From the NCBI RefSeq assembly GCF_913057115.1, contig NZ_CAJXNN010000030.1, positions 1 to 40,551 of the forward strand: a stretch of DNA of 40,551 nucleotides, written 5' to 3'. Below the pieces are notes generated by a model that was given only the letters and a program-made list of their open reading frames with translations, had not been told where the DNA came from and ran no database searches. The stretch is from an uncultured Roseovarius sp. Its GTDB lineage: Bacteria; Pseudomonadota; Alphaproteobacteria; Rhodobacterales; Rhodobacteraceae. Positions 24,854 to 33,461 of this stretch are shown here, in pieces (the stretch's first letter is position 1; every line of letters starts with the position of its first letter). The translations under genes were made by a program, and so were the position numbers.

Positions 24854-26014
24854 TCAGGCCCCCAAGGGCCGCAGCAACTCGCGGCTGATGATATGGCGCT
24901 GTATCTCGCTGGTGCCATCCCAGATACGTTCGACCCGCGCATCGCGCCAAAAGCGCTCGATCGGCAGGTCATCCATCAGGCCCATACCGCCATGGATTTG
25001 CAGCGCGGCATCGGTCACGCGCGCCAGCATTTCGGTTGCATATAGCTTGGCCGAGGCGATCTCGCGATTGGCGGGCAGGCCTTGATCCAGACGCCAAGCC
25101 GAGGCCAATGTCAGCCAGTCGGCGGCGTCGATTTCGGTCACCATATCGGCGATCTGAAAGCCGACGCCTTGGAACTTGCCAATGGGCTGGCCGAACTGGC
25201 GACGCTCCGCCGCATGGGCAAGCGCCAGTTCAAAACAGCGCCGCGCGCGCCCCACGCTCATCGCGGCCACCGTGATCCGCGTGGCGTAAAGCCATTCGTT
25301 CATCACCGCAAAGCCACCGTCCACCTCACCCAATACCTGCGCATCCGGTAGGCGGCAGTCATCGAACTCCAGCACCATGTTCTTGTAGCCCCGGTGACTG
25401 ACCGAGGAATACCCGTCTCGAATGGTGAACCCCGGCGTGCCGCGATCCACCAGAAAGGTGGTGATCCGCTTTTTCGGCCCCTTGGGGGTGTCATCCTCGC
25501 CCGTGGCGACGAAAACGATCACGAAATCGGCGTGATCCGCGCCCGAGATGAAATGCTTGGTGCCGTTTAACACCCAGTCCCCGCCATCCCGCCGGGCCGT
25601 GCATTTCATCCCCCGCACGTCCGAGCCTGCATCGGGTTCGGTCATGGCAAGCGCATCCATCCGCTCCCCTCGCACCGCCGGGAACAAATACCGCTCCCGT
25701 TGTTCCCCTTCGCAGGCCATCAGGATATTCTGCGGCCGCCCAAAGAAATGCGTCAGCGCCATGGAGCCGCGCCCAAGCTCGCGCTCCACCAATGCAAATT
25801 CCAGATGGCTCAGCCCTGCACCGCCCACCTCTTCGGGGAAGTTGCAGGCGTAAAACCCCAGATCAATCGTCTTTTGCTTGATCGCCTCGGCAAGCTCCGC
25901 GCGCACCTCGCCGCTGCGCTCCACTTCGGCCTCAAAGGGATAAATCTCCTTCTCGACAAAGCTCCGCACGGTCGAGACGATCATCTCCTGCTCATCCGTC
26001 AACCCAAACTGCAT
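24854..26014 (-). CDS. Acyl-CoA dehydrogenase, probably for gamma-butyrobetainyl-CoA or crotonobetainyl-CoA
   Basis: This 386-residue flavoenzyme shows the family signatures AMTEPDAGSDVRGMKCTA (about residues 120-137) and QIHGGMGLMDDLPIERFWRDAR (about 335-356). RRQFGQPIGKFQGVGFQIADM lies near 270. It should oxidise an acyl-CoA to the 2,3-enoyl-CoA and pass electrons to ETF; etfA is at the end of this window. In this operon, oxidation of gamma-butyrobetainyl-CoA to crotonobetainyl-CoA is the natural step, as with CaiA homologues. I start at 26014 because GGAGGAG lies correctly upstream, overlapping the end of the preceding gene. The start is one base from that gene's stop (TGAGATG), so translation is probably coupled. 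Confidence 0.9.
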   Translation of the reverse strand: MQFGLTDEQEMIVSTVRSFVEKEIYPFEAEVERSGEVRAELAEAIKQKTIDLGFYACNFPEEVGGAGLSHLEFALVERELGRGSMALTHFFGRPQNILMACEGEQRERYLFPAVRGERMDALAMTEPDAGSDVRGMKCTARRDGGDWVLNGTKHFISGADHADFVIVFVATGEDDTPKGPKKRITTFLVDRGTPGFTIRDGYSSVSHRGYKNMVLEFDDCRLPDAQVLGEVDGGFAVMNEWLYATRITVAAMSVGRARRCFELALAHAAERRQFGQPIGKFQGVGFQIADMVTEIDAADWLTLASAWRLDQGLPANREIASAKLYATEMLARVTDAALQIHGGMGLMDDLPIERFWRDARVERIWDGTSEIQRHIISRELLRPLGA

Positions 26015-26015
26015 C

Positions 26016-27422
26016 TCACGCTCCTCCATGCAAATCGACCAGTTCCGCCACCCGCTGCGCCACATCCTCGGGCGGCTCACAGGTGCGGCGAGTCTCCAAG
26101 CTCACATGCAGCATCAACTGATCGCAGGTGGCCATGACCTCGCCGTCGTTTTTGCGTTTCATGGTATGGAAACAGCGCAACTTCTTGCCCGCGCCTTCGG
26201 TTACGTCGGTTTCCACCACCACGCGCTCCCCGGCATGTGTCTCGGCCAAGTACTTGACCGTGGTCTCGACCGTGAAATAGCTCATGCCGCGTGCGACATA
26301 CTCCTCATCGGCCCCGACCATGGCCATGATCACCTCGGCAGCGTCGCTGAAAATCTGGCCATAGCGGCCCTCGTTCATATGGCCGTTCATGTCGGTCCAA
26401 TCGACGGGCACCACCCGGTCTTGTGTCATCAGCGGAGCAGCGGGTTCTGGCACCTCAAACACCCTGCGCTGATGCTCATTGACCAACCGCCCGGCGGCAT
26501 TGCCCTGTTGCCGAAGCGCCCGGATCATCGCCACAAGGTTGCCATCGCGTTTGCGTTCCAGATCGCGGATCGACAGGTGGCCCGATTGCGCATCCGATTG
26601 GTCGGCGATCATATTCACCAACTCGTCGGTGAACTCCGGCACATCCATCAATTTGGTCCATGGCCATTCAAGCGCCGGGCCGAACTGCGCCATGAAATGC
26701 CGCATACCAAGCTCGCCACCGGCCACGCGGTAGGTCTCGAACAGGCCCATCTGCCCCCAGCGAAGGCCAAAGCCATAGCGGATCGCATTGTCGATCTCCT
26801 CAGTCGTGGCAATGCCATCCTTGACCAGCCAAAGCGCCTCGCGCCAAACCGCCTCAAGGAAACGGTCGGCGATATGCGCGTCGATTTCCTTGCGCACTTT
26901 CAAGGGGTACAGGCCAAGCGAGGTCAGGATGTCACTGGCCACCTCAACCCCGTCGACATCGGTGGCGGGGGAGGGGACAACCTCAATCAGCGGCATCAGG
27001 TAAACAGGGTTGAACGGATGCGTGACCATGATCCGCCCCGGCGCAGTGGCCCCTTCCTGCAATTGCGAGGGCATGAAGCCGCTGGTGGACGATCCGATCA
27101 GAACGCCAGAATCCGCCTCTTGAATCTCGGCAAAAACCTTGTGCTTCAACTCCAACCGCTCACTGACGCTTTCCTGCACCCAATCGGCACCCGTCACCGC
27201 CTCGGCAATGCTGTCGCAAAAACGCAAGGCCCCTTCCTCGGGCAGGGCGCAATCATAAAGCATCGGCAATGCGCGGCGCGCATTGCCCAAAACCTCGTCG
27301 ATCTTGCGTTTGGCCTCCGGGTCCGGATCAAAGACCTGTACATCCCAGCCGTTCAGCAAAAACCGCGCGGCCCATCCGCCGCCGATCACACCCCCGCCGA
27401 TGATGGCTGCTGTCTTGTTCAT
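26016..27422 (-). CDS. lcdH: Carnitine 3-dehydrogenase fused to a thioesterase domain
   Basis: This 468-residue protein has two parts. Residues 1-320 form a 3-hydroxyacyl-CoA-dehydrogenase-like carnitine dehydrogenase: NAD motif IIGGGVIGGGW (7-17), catalytic His135 in VTHPFNPVYLMPLIEVV, and a helical dimer domain. Residues 334-445 form a hot-dog thioesterase (DWTDMNGHMNEGRY, 341-354). The first part oxidises L-carnitine to 3-dehydrocarnitine with NAD. The second part fits the betainyl-CoA thioesterase that frees glycine betaine after the BKACE step. Such fusions are known in soil proteobacteria. The start ATG overlaps the original stop of the broken lipocalin gene by ATGA. This gene and the BKACE gene are the strongest evidence that the operon handles carnitine. 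Confidence 0.92.
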   Translation of the reverse strand: MNKTAAIIGGGVIGGGWAARFLLNGWDVQVFDPDPEAKRKIDEVLGNARRALPMLYDCALPEEGALRFCDSIAEAVTGADWVQESVSERLELKHKVFAEIQEADSGVLIGSSTSGFMPSQLQEGATAPGRIMVTHPFNPVYLMPLIEVVPSPATDVDGVEVASDILTSLGLYPLKVRKEIDAHIADRFLEAVWREALWLVKDGIATTEEIDNAIRYGFGLRWGQMGLFETYRVAGGELGMRHFMAQFGPALEWPWTKLMDVPEFTDELVNMIADQSDAQSGHLSIRDLERKRDGNLVAMIRALRQQGNAAGRLVNEHQRRVFEVPEPAAPLMTQDRVVPVDWTDMNGHMNEGRYGQIFSDAAEVIMAMVGADEEYVARGMSYFTVETTVKYLAETHAGERVVVETDVTEGAGKKLRCFHTMKRKNDGEVMATCDQLMLHVSLETRRTCEPPEDVAQRVAELVDLHGGA

Positions 27423-27958
27423 GATACGTCCTTTTCGTCTTGGCGCAGGGCGATCTGGCCCGCGTCGTATCCGTTGAATTCCAAAATCTCACGCGCCGCC
27501 TGGATACGGTCGAACCCACCCTTGGAACTGCGGTCCAGAACCCAAGCATAGCGGCCATCAGGCTCTCCAAGGGCGATGGTGCGCCCGCTGTCATCAATCC
27601 AAATGAGCCAAAGCTCGCGGGTTTATCCGTTGGCATCGGTCAATTGCCAGCGGTTGGTGCCGATGGGGGCAACGTGCCATCCCGCGCCACAGGATGGGGC
27701 GCAGTTGGGGGTGATGCTGCCTGCATCAAATCCAAGTTTGGCAATTTCTCGTTCCCTCGGTGTCGCCGCGCGCAAGTACCAGTTGCCTTGCCAAAGGCCC
27801 GGCGCGGCGCGGGTGGTGATCGAAAGCGGCTGTGCGGTATCGCGATAAACTGGGGTAGGGGGCGTCACGCAGCCAGCCACGACCAACAGGGCGCTCATTG
27901 CTACGCCCCTCGCGAAAAAGGCGCGCAAGCGCCTGCTGAGCGGCCCGCACCCCGTCAC
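27419..27958 (-). pseudogene. Lipocalin-like lipoprotein gene interrupted by one in-frame stop
   Basis: Reading from GTG 27958, the frame gives a lipoprotein signal (MSALLVVAGC, lipobox Cys), then PGLWQGNWYLRA and further lipocalin-like strands. It reaches TAA at 27623-27625 after about 111 codons. The same frame then continues without another stop for 67 codons (LWLIWIDDSGR, GEPDGRYAWVLDRS, AREILEFNGYDAG) to TGA at 27419-27421, giving about 179 codons in all. That total suits Blc-type outer-membrane lipocalins. Both ends show 4-bp overlaps with the neighbouring genes (GTGA with the SDR, ATGA with the carnitine dehydrogenase), so the full frame is the original gene. One base change explains the break. 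The start could instead be the internal ATG at MSALLVV. Stop read-through or a sequencing error are alternatives. Confidence 0.75.
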
Positions 27959-28719
27959 ACCATGCTCTCCGTATGGCCATCAACGGCCAAAATCTGACCG
28001 CTGACTTTCGAGGCGGCGGGCGAGGCAAGGAAAAGCGCCATATCGGCCAGATCATCGGCGCTGACCCAAGTGCGCAGGCTGCTGCCCTTCGCGTAGACCT
28101 CGCGAACCTCTGCCTCTGGTCTGCCGCTGGCCTCGGCCTCCATGGCGACCACGCGTTCCATCCGCTCGCCTTCCACGGCGCCGGGGGCAATTGCGTTGAC
28201 GCGTACGCCGGCCGGGCCAAGCTCCATCGCCAGCGTTTTGGTCAAGCCAACCAGCCCCCATTTCGCCGCCACATAGGGCGACCGATAGGGCACACCGTGA
28301 AGGCCCGAGGTGGACGAAGTCAGCAAGATCACTCCCGCCCCCTGCGCCCGCATCAACCGCGCGGCCCACCGACAGGTCAGGAAGGCGCCATGCAGGTTCA
28401 CACCGACACAGGCCTGCCATGCGTCATAATCCAAATCCTCGATCCGCCCTGCCGGGCCACCTGTGCCCGCATTGGCACAGACCACATCGACACCGCCCCA
28501 TTGCGCCTCTACCTGATCCAGAAACCCTCTCATCTCGGCTTCATCGGTCACATCCGCCTTGGCGGCAATCATGTCGGGGTGGGTGGTTTCAAGTCGGGCA
28601 ATAGCCGCCGGGTCGGCATCGCACAGGGCCACCCGATCGCCCGCTTCGGCAAACCTCTCGGCCAGTCGCAGGCCGATGCCCGATCCGCCCCCGGTTATCA
28701 GGACGCGTTGCCCCTCCAT
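27955..28719 (-). CDS. Short-chain dehydrogenase/reductase in the carnitine operon
   Basis: This 254-residue classical SDR has the NAD(P) motif TGGGSGIG (about residues 9-16), CANAG near 83, and the catalytic Ser-Tyr-Lys set (TSSTSG near 137, then YVAAK near 154). It should interconvert a hydroxyl and a keto group. In this operon the BKACE reaction releases an acetoacetate unit, so a 3-hydroxybutyrate dehydrogenase role is possible, but the sequence does not prove it. I start at ATG 28719 because GGAGGA (28726-28731, minus strand) is six bases upstream; GTG 28722 is too close. The stop overlaps the lipocalin start by GTGA. Confidence 0.87.
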   Translation of the reverse strand: MEGQRVLITGGGSGIGLRLAERFAEAGDRVALCDADPAAIARLETTHPDMIAAKADVTDEAEMRGFLDQVEAQWGGVDVVCANAGTGGPAGRIEDLDYDAWQACVGVNLHGAFLTCRWAARLMRAQGAGVILLTSSTSGLHGVPYRSPYVAAKWGLVGLTKTLAMELGPAGVRVNAIAPGAVEGERMERVVAMEAEASGRPEAEVREVYAKGSSLRTWVSADDLADMALFLASPAASKVSGQILAVDGHTESMV

Positions 28720-28735
28720 CACCGATCCTCCGATC

Positions 28736-28775
28736 CACCGACGCGATACCGACCAAATACCGACGTTTTACCGAC
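28736..28775. repeat. Four 7-bp repeats phased at exactly 11 bp
   Basis: The word [C/T]ACCGAC starts at 28736, 28747, 28758 and 28769, an exact 11-bp period, about one helical turn. The last three copies are identical (TACCGAC) and the first has C in place of T. On the coding (minus) strand it reads as GTCGGTA units separated by four variable bases. The array lies between the stop of the BKACE gene and the ribosome-binding site of the SDR gene. It would put four identical contacts on one face of the DNA, which suggests a cooperative protein-binding site or a decayed tandem repeat. Confidence 0.8.
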
Positions 28776-28795
28776 GTGGGTTTTGGGGGTGGGTT

Positions 28796-29704
28796 TCATT
28801 GCGGCGCCTGCTTGGTCAGACGCAGCTTTTTGCGCACCTCGTCGGGGCCAATGACCCGCGCACCGAGGTTCTCGACAATGCCCACGGCACGCTCTACCAA
28901 CTGCCAGTTTTCGGCCAGCACACCACGGTCCAGCATCAGGTTGTCTTCAAGCCCCACCCGCACGTTGCCCCCGGCCAGAACACTGGCCGCGACATAGGGC
29001 ATCTGGTTGCGACCGAGGGCAAAGGCGCTGAAGGTCCAATCCTCGGGAATATTGTTGACCATGGCCATGAAGGTATTGAGGTCATCCGGCGCCCCCCAAG
29101 GCACGCCCATGCACAGCTGCACCAAAGCGTCCGGTTCAAGGATGCCATCCTTAACCAGTTGTTTTGCATACCATAAATGGCCTGTATCGAAGGCCTCGAT
29201 CTCGGGTTTCACGCCCAGATCGGTCATCATTTTGCCCATGGCTTGCAACATGCCGGGGGTGTTGGTCATGACGTAATCGGCCTCGGCGAAATTCATCGTC
29301 CCGCAATCCAGCGTGCAGATTTCCGGGCGGCAATCGGCTACGTGGGCCACGCGCTCCGTGGCACCCACCATATCGGTCCCCTCAACCGGGGGCAGAGGGG
29401 TCTCTACCCCACCAAAGACGATGTCGCCGCCCATGCCCGCCGTAAGGTTCAGGACAACATCCGTGTCGCTCTCGCGGATACGGTCCGTCACCTCCCGAAA
29501 CAGCCCTCTGTCGCGCGAGGGAGCCCCGGTCTCGGGGTCACGTACATGGCAATGCACAATGGCTGCCCCGGCTTTGGCCGCCGCTATGGCGCTCTCGGCG
29601 ATCTGCTGAGGGCTGCGGGGCACGTGGGGGCTTTTGTCTTGGGTGCCTCCCGATCCGGTGACGGCGCAGGTGACGAAAACCTCACGGTTCATGGCAAGTG
29701 GCAT
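28796..29704 (-). CDS. BKACE (DUF849) beta-keto acid cleavage enzyme, probable dehydrocarnitine cleavage enzyme
   Basis: This 302-residue TIM-barrel enzyme belongs to the BKACE family. The zinc-binding pair His51 and His53 is in AIVHCHVRDPETG, and the strand VVLNLTAGMGGDI follows. Family members condense a beta-keto acid with acetyl-CoA to give a new CoA ester and acetoacetate. Beside carnitine dehydrogenase-thioesterase, the expected reaction is 3-dehydrocarnitine plus acetyl-CoA to betainyl-CoA plus acetoacetate. ATG 29704 is supported by GGGAG six bases upstream; an in-frame ATG at 29692 is a second option. It is the first gene of the minus-strand carnitine operon and is divergent from the regulator gene. 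Family is certain; substrate is a strong inference from context. Confidence 0.88.
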   Translation of the reverse strand: MPLAMNREVFVTCAVTGSGGTQDKSPHVPRSPQQIAESAIAAAKAGAAIVHCHVRDPETGAPSRDRGLFREVTDRIRESDTDVVLNLTAGMGGDIVFGGVETPLPPVEGTDMVGATERVAHVADCRPEICTLDCGTMNFAEADYVMTNTPGMLQAMGKMMTDLGVKPEIEAFDTGHLWYAKQLVKDGILEPDALVQLCMGVPWGAPDDLNTFMAMVNNIPEDWTFSAFALGRNQMPYVAASVLAGGNVRVGLEDNLMLDRGVLAENWQLVERAVGIVENLGARVIGPDEVRKKLRLTKQAPQ

Positions 29705-29780
29705 GGCAATCTCCCTAATTCAGTTGCGAGAAGTTTGCCTGTTGGCTATGTGCCCAAAGTTGCAGTAATAGACAAATATC
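29705..29780. promoter_or_regulatory. Divergent promoter of the carnitine operon and cdhR-like gene
   Basis: This 76-bp gap lies between the two starts and must contain the control region for both. It is AT-rich near the regulator start (AATAGACAAATATC). The encoded GlxA/AraC protein is expected to bind here and activate the operon when carnitine is present. I cannot assign the operator or promoter hexamers with confidence. Confidence 0.5.
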
Positions 29781-30734
29781 ATGCAGAAATGGTCAAAATC
29801 TCCAGAGGCACCAAGCCGCATCGGCTTGCTTTTGTTCGATAAGTTTTCGAACCTTTGCCTCGCCAACTGCCTTGAGCCGCTGCGCGCGGCCAACACCTTG
29901 ACTGAAAAGGAGGGGTTCATTTGGCAAATCATAACGCCCGGTGGTTTGCCTAGCCGGTCGTCAAGCGGCATTGAGGTTTTGCCACATTGCGCGCTTATGG
30001 AGCTGCCGAAGGTGGATTTCCTTTTCGTTTTGGCAAGCTACGACCACGACGGTCATGACACCGCTGCGACTCGGCGCATGTTACGGGATGCGGCTCGCAA
30101 GGCTGAGGTCATGGTTGGCCTTGATGCCGGGCCTTGGCTGCTGGCCTCTGCGGGCTTGCTTCAAGGTCGGCGCGCCACGGTTCATTGGGATTTGCTCGAA
30201 ACCTTTACCGAGCGGTTTCTGGATATCGAGGTGGCCCGCGCAAGGGTAATGCGAGATGGTCCTTTTTGGACATGCGCCGGGGCCATGTCGGCACTTGATC
30301 TGACGCTTGACCTGATTGCAGATACGCTTGGCATCTCGGCCCGGCTGGATGTTGAAGCGCTATTTTTGCACGGTAATCCCCCATTGCGCGTCGACGAGAT
30401 GCGCGATGAAGATGACCCTTTGGTTCAACGTGCGCTGAGCCTTATGCGCGAGACCGTCGAAATGCCGCTAAATCTTGTATCGCTGGCCAAAGCCTTGTCT
30501 TGCCAGCCAAGGACACTGGACCGGCGATGTCGTGCACGCTTGGGCGCGCCGCCCGGCACTGTCTATCGACATCTACGCTTGTCCGCGGCGCGCAAATTGT
30601 TGGAAGGGGGACGGCTGCCAATTTCCGAAATCGCCCTGCGCTGTGGTTATGAAAACCCAGCGGCCTTGGCGCGGGCCATGCGCAAGCACTACGGTGCCTC
30701 ACCGTCCGAATTGCGGCGCAACGCAAGGGCCTGA
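29781..30734 (+). CDS. cdhR: GlxA/CdhR-type AraC-family regulator of carnitine catabolism
   Basis: This 317-residue regulator combines an N-terminal DJ-1/PfpI-like amidotransferase fold (about 13-180; VGLDAGPWLLASAGLL) with a C-terminal AraC DNA-binding domain with two helix-turn-helix units (about 215-312; PISEIALRCGYENPAALARA). This two-domain design is that of GlxA and CdhR. In pseudomonads CdhR activates the carnitine dehydrogenase genes, and here the gene is divergent from a BKACE-carnitine dehydrogenase operon. The role is therefore inferred from both family and place. The symbol is given by analogy; GbdR- or ArgR-like relatives that sense other compounds cannot be excluded. Confidence 0.85.
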   Translation: MQKWSKSPEAPSRIGLLLFDKFSNLCLANCLEPLRAANTLTEKEGFIWQIITPGGLPSRSSSGIEVLPHCALMELPKVDFLFVLASYDHDGHDTAATRRMLRDAARKAEVMVGLDAGPWLLASAGLLQGRRATVHWDLLETFTERFLDIEVARARVMRDGPFWTCAGAMSALDLTLDLIADTLGISARLDVEALFLHGNPPLRVDEMRDEDDPLVQRALSLMRETVEMPLNLVSLAKALSCQPRTLDRRCRARLGAPPGTVYRHLRLSAARKLLEGGRLPISEIALRCGYENPAALARAMRKHYGASPSELRRNARA

Positions 30735-30737
30735 CAC

Positions 30738-30770
30738 GAAGGCGCCCCATCTTTTGGACGGGGCGCCTTC
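30738..30770. terminator. Bidirectional terminator between cdhR and pckA
   Basis: GAAGGCGCCCC (30738-30748) pairs perfectly with GGGGCGCCTTC (30760-30770) across 11 nucleotides. It occupies the 56-bp gap between two convergent genes and is strand-symmetric. Downstream T-runs are weak on both sides, but stem strength and location make it the likely stop for both messages. Confidence 0.75.
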
Positions 30771-30790
30771 AGATGTCTTGTGTGCTTGAG

Positions 30791-32389
30791 TTAGCCGAGT
30801 GCAGCAGCTTTCACGTCATCGTCGATATAGGGCACATACTGTGCGAAGTTGTCGGCAAACATCTTCACCAGCTTTTCGGCCTGCGCATCATAGGCATCGG
30901 GGTCGTCCCATGTGCGGCGCGGATCAAGCAGAACCTCGGCCACACCCGGTGCTTCCACGGGCACGTCAAAGCCAAAATTCGGGTCCTTACGGAACTCGAC
31001 TTCATTCAGCGAACCATCAAGTGCCGCGGTCAGCAAGGCACGTGTCGCCTTGATCGGCATGCGCGAACCGGTGCCGTAGGCACCGCCGGTCCAGCCGGTA
31101 TTCACCAACCAGCAAGTCGCGCCGTGCTTGGCGATCTTGTCGCGCAGCAGGTTGCCGTAGGCTTCGGGGCGGCGTGGCATGAAGGGGGCACCAAAGCAGG
31201 TCGAGAAAGTGGGCTCGGGCTCTGTCACGCCGCGCTCGGTGCCCGCGACCTTCGAGGTGAAACCCGACAGGAAGTGATACATCGCTTGCGCCGGGGTCAG
31301 CCGGGCAATTGGAGGCAGGACGCCAAAGGCATCACAGGTCAGCATGATGACATTCTTGGGGTGGCCGCCAAGTGCTGTTTCCGATGCGTTGGAGATGTAC
31401 TCGAGCGGATAAGCACAGCGCATGTTCGCGGTTAGCGAGTCATCGTCGAAATCGAGGTCCAGGGTTTCTTCGTCGAAGACCATGTTCTCGATCACGGTGC
31501 CGAACTTCGAGGTGGTGGCGTAGATTTCCGGCTCGGCCTCTGCATTCAGATTGATCGTTTTGGCATAGCAACCACCTTCGAAGTTGAAGGTGCCACGATC
31601 GGACCAGCCATGCTCGTCATCGCCGATCAAGGTGCGGGCCGGATCAGCCGAAAGCGTGGTCTTCCCGGTGCCTGAAAGGCCAAAGAACACGGCAGTGTCT
31701 ACCGGGTTGCCATCGGCATGATTGGCCGAGCAGTGCATCGGCATGATGCCCTTTTCCGGCAGTAGGTAGTTGAGCAGAGTAAAGACCGACTTCTTGTTTT
31801 CACCCGCGTATTCAGTGCCGCCGATCAGGATGATCTTGCGATCGAAATTCAGGGCAATCACGGTCTCGCTGCGGCAGCCGTGCTTGGCCGGGTCGGCTTG
31901 GAAGCTGGGGCAGTTGATGACGGTGAAATCAGCGGTGAAACTATCAAGCGCCTCGCGTTCGGGGCGGCGCAGGAGGTGACGAATGAAAAGGCCGTGCCAA
32001 GCCAGTTCTGTCACCATGCGGACATTGATCGAGTGTGCCGGGTCGGCGCCACCGACAAGGTCTTGGACGTAGTATTTGCCGCCCTGCATATGGGCGATCA
32101 TATCATCGTAGAGTGCGTCGAACCCTTCGGCGGACATCTCGGCATTGTTTTCCCACCAAATGGTATCAACCACGCTATCAGTTTTTACGACATGCTTGTC
32201 CTTGGGGGAGCGACCGGTGAATTTGCCCGTCGTCACAAGAAAAGCGCCGCCTTTGCCAAGTGTACCTTCGCCGTTCTTGAGGGCCGCTTCGATCAGTGCA
32301 GGCTCGATTAGGTTGTAGTGGACATCGCCCAGCCCTTTGATGCCTTGATCTTCAAGCCGAAACCGCGGGTTCACCCGTCCAAATGCCAT
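30791..32389 (-). CDS. pckA: Phosphoenolpyruvate carboxykinase (ATP)
   Basis: This 532-residue enzyme converts oxaloacetate and ATP to phosphoenolpyruvate, CO2 and ADP, the entry to gluconeogenesis from C4 acids. Clear signatures are [14 protein letters not shown] with the P-loop at 237-245, the kinase-2 region LIGDDEHGW, and FTGRSPKDK near residue 57, which binds the substrate phosphate. Length and motifs are those of the bacterial ATP-dependent class. It is divergent from chvI, an arrangement seen in several alphaproteobacteria. Its presence fits an organism with two TRAP uptake systems for organic acids. Confidence 0.97.
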   Translation of the reverse strand: MAFGRVNPRFRLEDQGIKGLGDVHYNLIEPALIEAALKNGEGTLGKGGAFLVTTGKFTGRSPKDKHVVKTDSVVDTIWWENNAEMSAEGFDALYDDMIAHMQGGKYYVQDLVGGADPAHSINVRMVTELAWHGLFIRHLLRRPEREALDSFTADFTVINCPSFQADPAKHGCRSETVIALNFDRKIILIGGTEYAGENKKSVFTLLNYLLPEKGIMPMHCSANHADGNPVDTAVFFGLSGTGKTTLSADPARTLIGDDEHGWSDRGTFNFEGGCYAKTINLNAEAEPEIYATTSKFGTVIENMVFDEETLDLDFDDDSLTANMRCAYPLEYISNASETALGGHPKNVIMLTCDAFGVLPPIARLTPAQAMYHFLSGFTSKVAGTERGVTEPEPTFSTCFGAPFMPRRPEAYGNLLRDKIAKHGATCWLVNTGWTGGAYGTGSRMPIKATRALLTAALDGSLNEVEFRKDPNFGFDVPVEAPGVAEVLLDPRRTWDDPDAYDAQAEKLVKMFADNFAQYVPYIDDDVKAAALG

Positions 32390-32759
32390 TGTGTCACGCT
32401 CCTGTTTCGTGATGCCCGCCAGTCGGCGGTTTTTACTGGGCGCCTTGCGCCCAAGACCATTGGCGGCGAAATGCCCACCGTCGCGGGCCTCTTAACATGA
32501 CGGTTCTGCAAAAGAACAGGACGCTTTAGCGCAGTTAGCGCAACCAATCCGAAGTTAGCGCAACCAGCCTTCTGTTATCGAAAACATTTGGCTCACCCCC
32601 AAATTGAAAAGTGAGTCAATTTAGCCATTCCTAATGCTTTTTTGCCCAAATTGAGGCGGGCAGACGGTCCGATTCGCACTTTGGGATTGATTGTAAAGGC
32701 AAAAAAGGCGCATAGTGACGGAAAAAAGCAGGCAACAAGAGCAGTATAAGGATAGTAGC
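32390..32759. promoter_or_regulatory. pckA-chvI intergenic control region
   Basis: This 370-bp gap separates two divergent genes. CCGCC/GGCGG (32414-32418/32423-32427) followed by TTTTT looks like a small intrinsic terminator on the plus strand. GGGCGC/GCGCCC (32438-32443/32447-32452) forms a second hairpin; both lie in the pckA leader. Operator-like words lie at 32526-32566. The 150 bp before chvI are AT-rich and have no further repeat that I can see. Confidence 0.5.
32526..32566. promoter_or_regulatory. CceR-like (LacI-family) operator words upstream of pckA
   Basis: GTTAGCGCAACCA occurs at 32534-32546 and 32554-32566, exactly 20 bp apart, and TTAGCGCA also at 32526-32533. The known CceR operator of Rhodobacter, a palindrome centred on GTTAGCGCTAAC, matches each copy at about 10 of 12 positions. 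CceR is a LacI-family regulator of central carbon metabolism that controls gluconeogenic genes including pckA. The words lie 140-180 bp before the pckA start, a position that suits activation. Confidence 0.5.
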
Positions 32760-33461
32760 ATGTCTAAGATCGCCCTCGTGGACGATGACAGAAATATTCT
32801 GACATCGGTTTCCATGACTCTCGAGGCGGAAGGCTTCGAGGTTGAAACTTACAATGACGGTCAGCAGGCCTTTGATGCTTTCAACAAGAAATTGCCCGAT
32901 ATGGCCGTTCTGGATATCAAGATGCCCCGTATGGACGGCATGGATCTGTTGCAGCGACTTCGGCAGAAAACCTCGATCCCGGTCATTTTCCTGACGTCCA
33001 AGGATGATGAGATCGATGAGGTGCTCGGTCTTCGCATGGGCGCGGATGATTACGTGAAAAAGCCCTTCTCGCAGCGTCTCTTGGTCGAACGCATTCGTGC
33101 GCTTCTTCGGCGGCAGGATGCGGTCTCTGGCGAAATCGTCGGCGATACCGAGGAAACTAAGGTTATCGAACGGGGGGAGCTTCGTATGGACCCCCTGCGG
33201 CATGCGGTGACATGGAAAGGAAAGGATGTTGCCCTGACGGTCACTGAGTTCCTTCTTCTTCAGGCGCTTGCACAGCGCCCTGGCTTCGTCAAAAGCCGGG
33301 ATCAATTGATGGACGTGGCCTATGACGACCAAGTTTATGTTGATGACCGTACGATCGACAGCCATATCAAGCGCCTTCGCAAGAAACTGCGGATGGTCGA
33401 CGCTGAGTTCTCGGCAATCGAAACGCTTTATGGTATCGGTTACAGGTACAACGAAGAATAA
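32760..33461 (+). CDS. chvI: Response regulator ChvI
   Basis: This 233-residue OmpR/PhoB-type regulator has a receiver domain (about 1-120; Asp8-Asp10 acidic pocket, phospho-acceptor Asp52 in VLDIKMP, conserved Lys in YVKKPF) and a C-terminal winged helix (about 140-232; [15 protein letters not shown] is the recognition helix). ChvG-ChvI is the conserved alphaproteobacterial system that answers acidity and envelope stress and adjusts carbon metabolism and exopolysaccharide. I start at ATG 32760 ([10 protein letters not shown]) because the receiver domain begins there; an in-frame start 45 bp upstream adds a non-conserved tail. The ATG of chvG overlaps its stop codon. Confidence 0.95.
   Translation: MSKIALVDDDRNILTSVSMTLEAEGFEVETYNDGQQAFDAFNKKLPDMAVLDIKMPRMDGMDLLQRLRQKTSIPVIFLTSKDDEIDEVLGLRMGADDYVKKPFSQRLLVERIRALLRRQDAVSGEIVGDTEETKVIERGELRMDPLRHAVTWKGKDVALTVTEFLLLQALAQRPGFVKSRDQLMDVAYDDQVYVDDRTIDSHIKRLRKKLRMVDAEFSAIETLYGIGYRYNEE

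Noticed and set aside
26028..27551. Plus-strand 507-codon frame opposite the carnitine dehydrogenase gene
   Set aside because: His/Gln/Arg-rich antisense shadow without family motifs; the opposite strand encodes a well-defined fusion enzyme.
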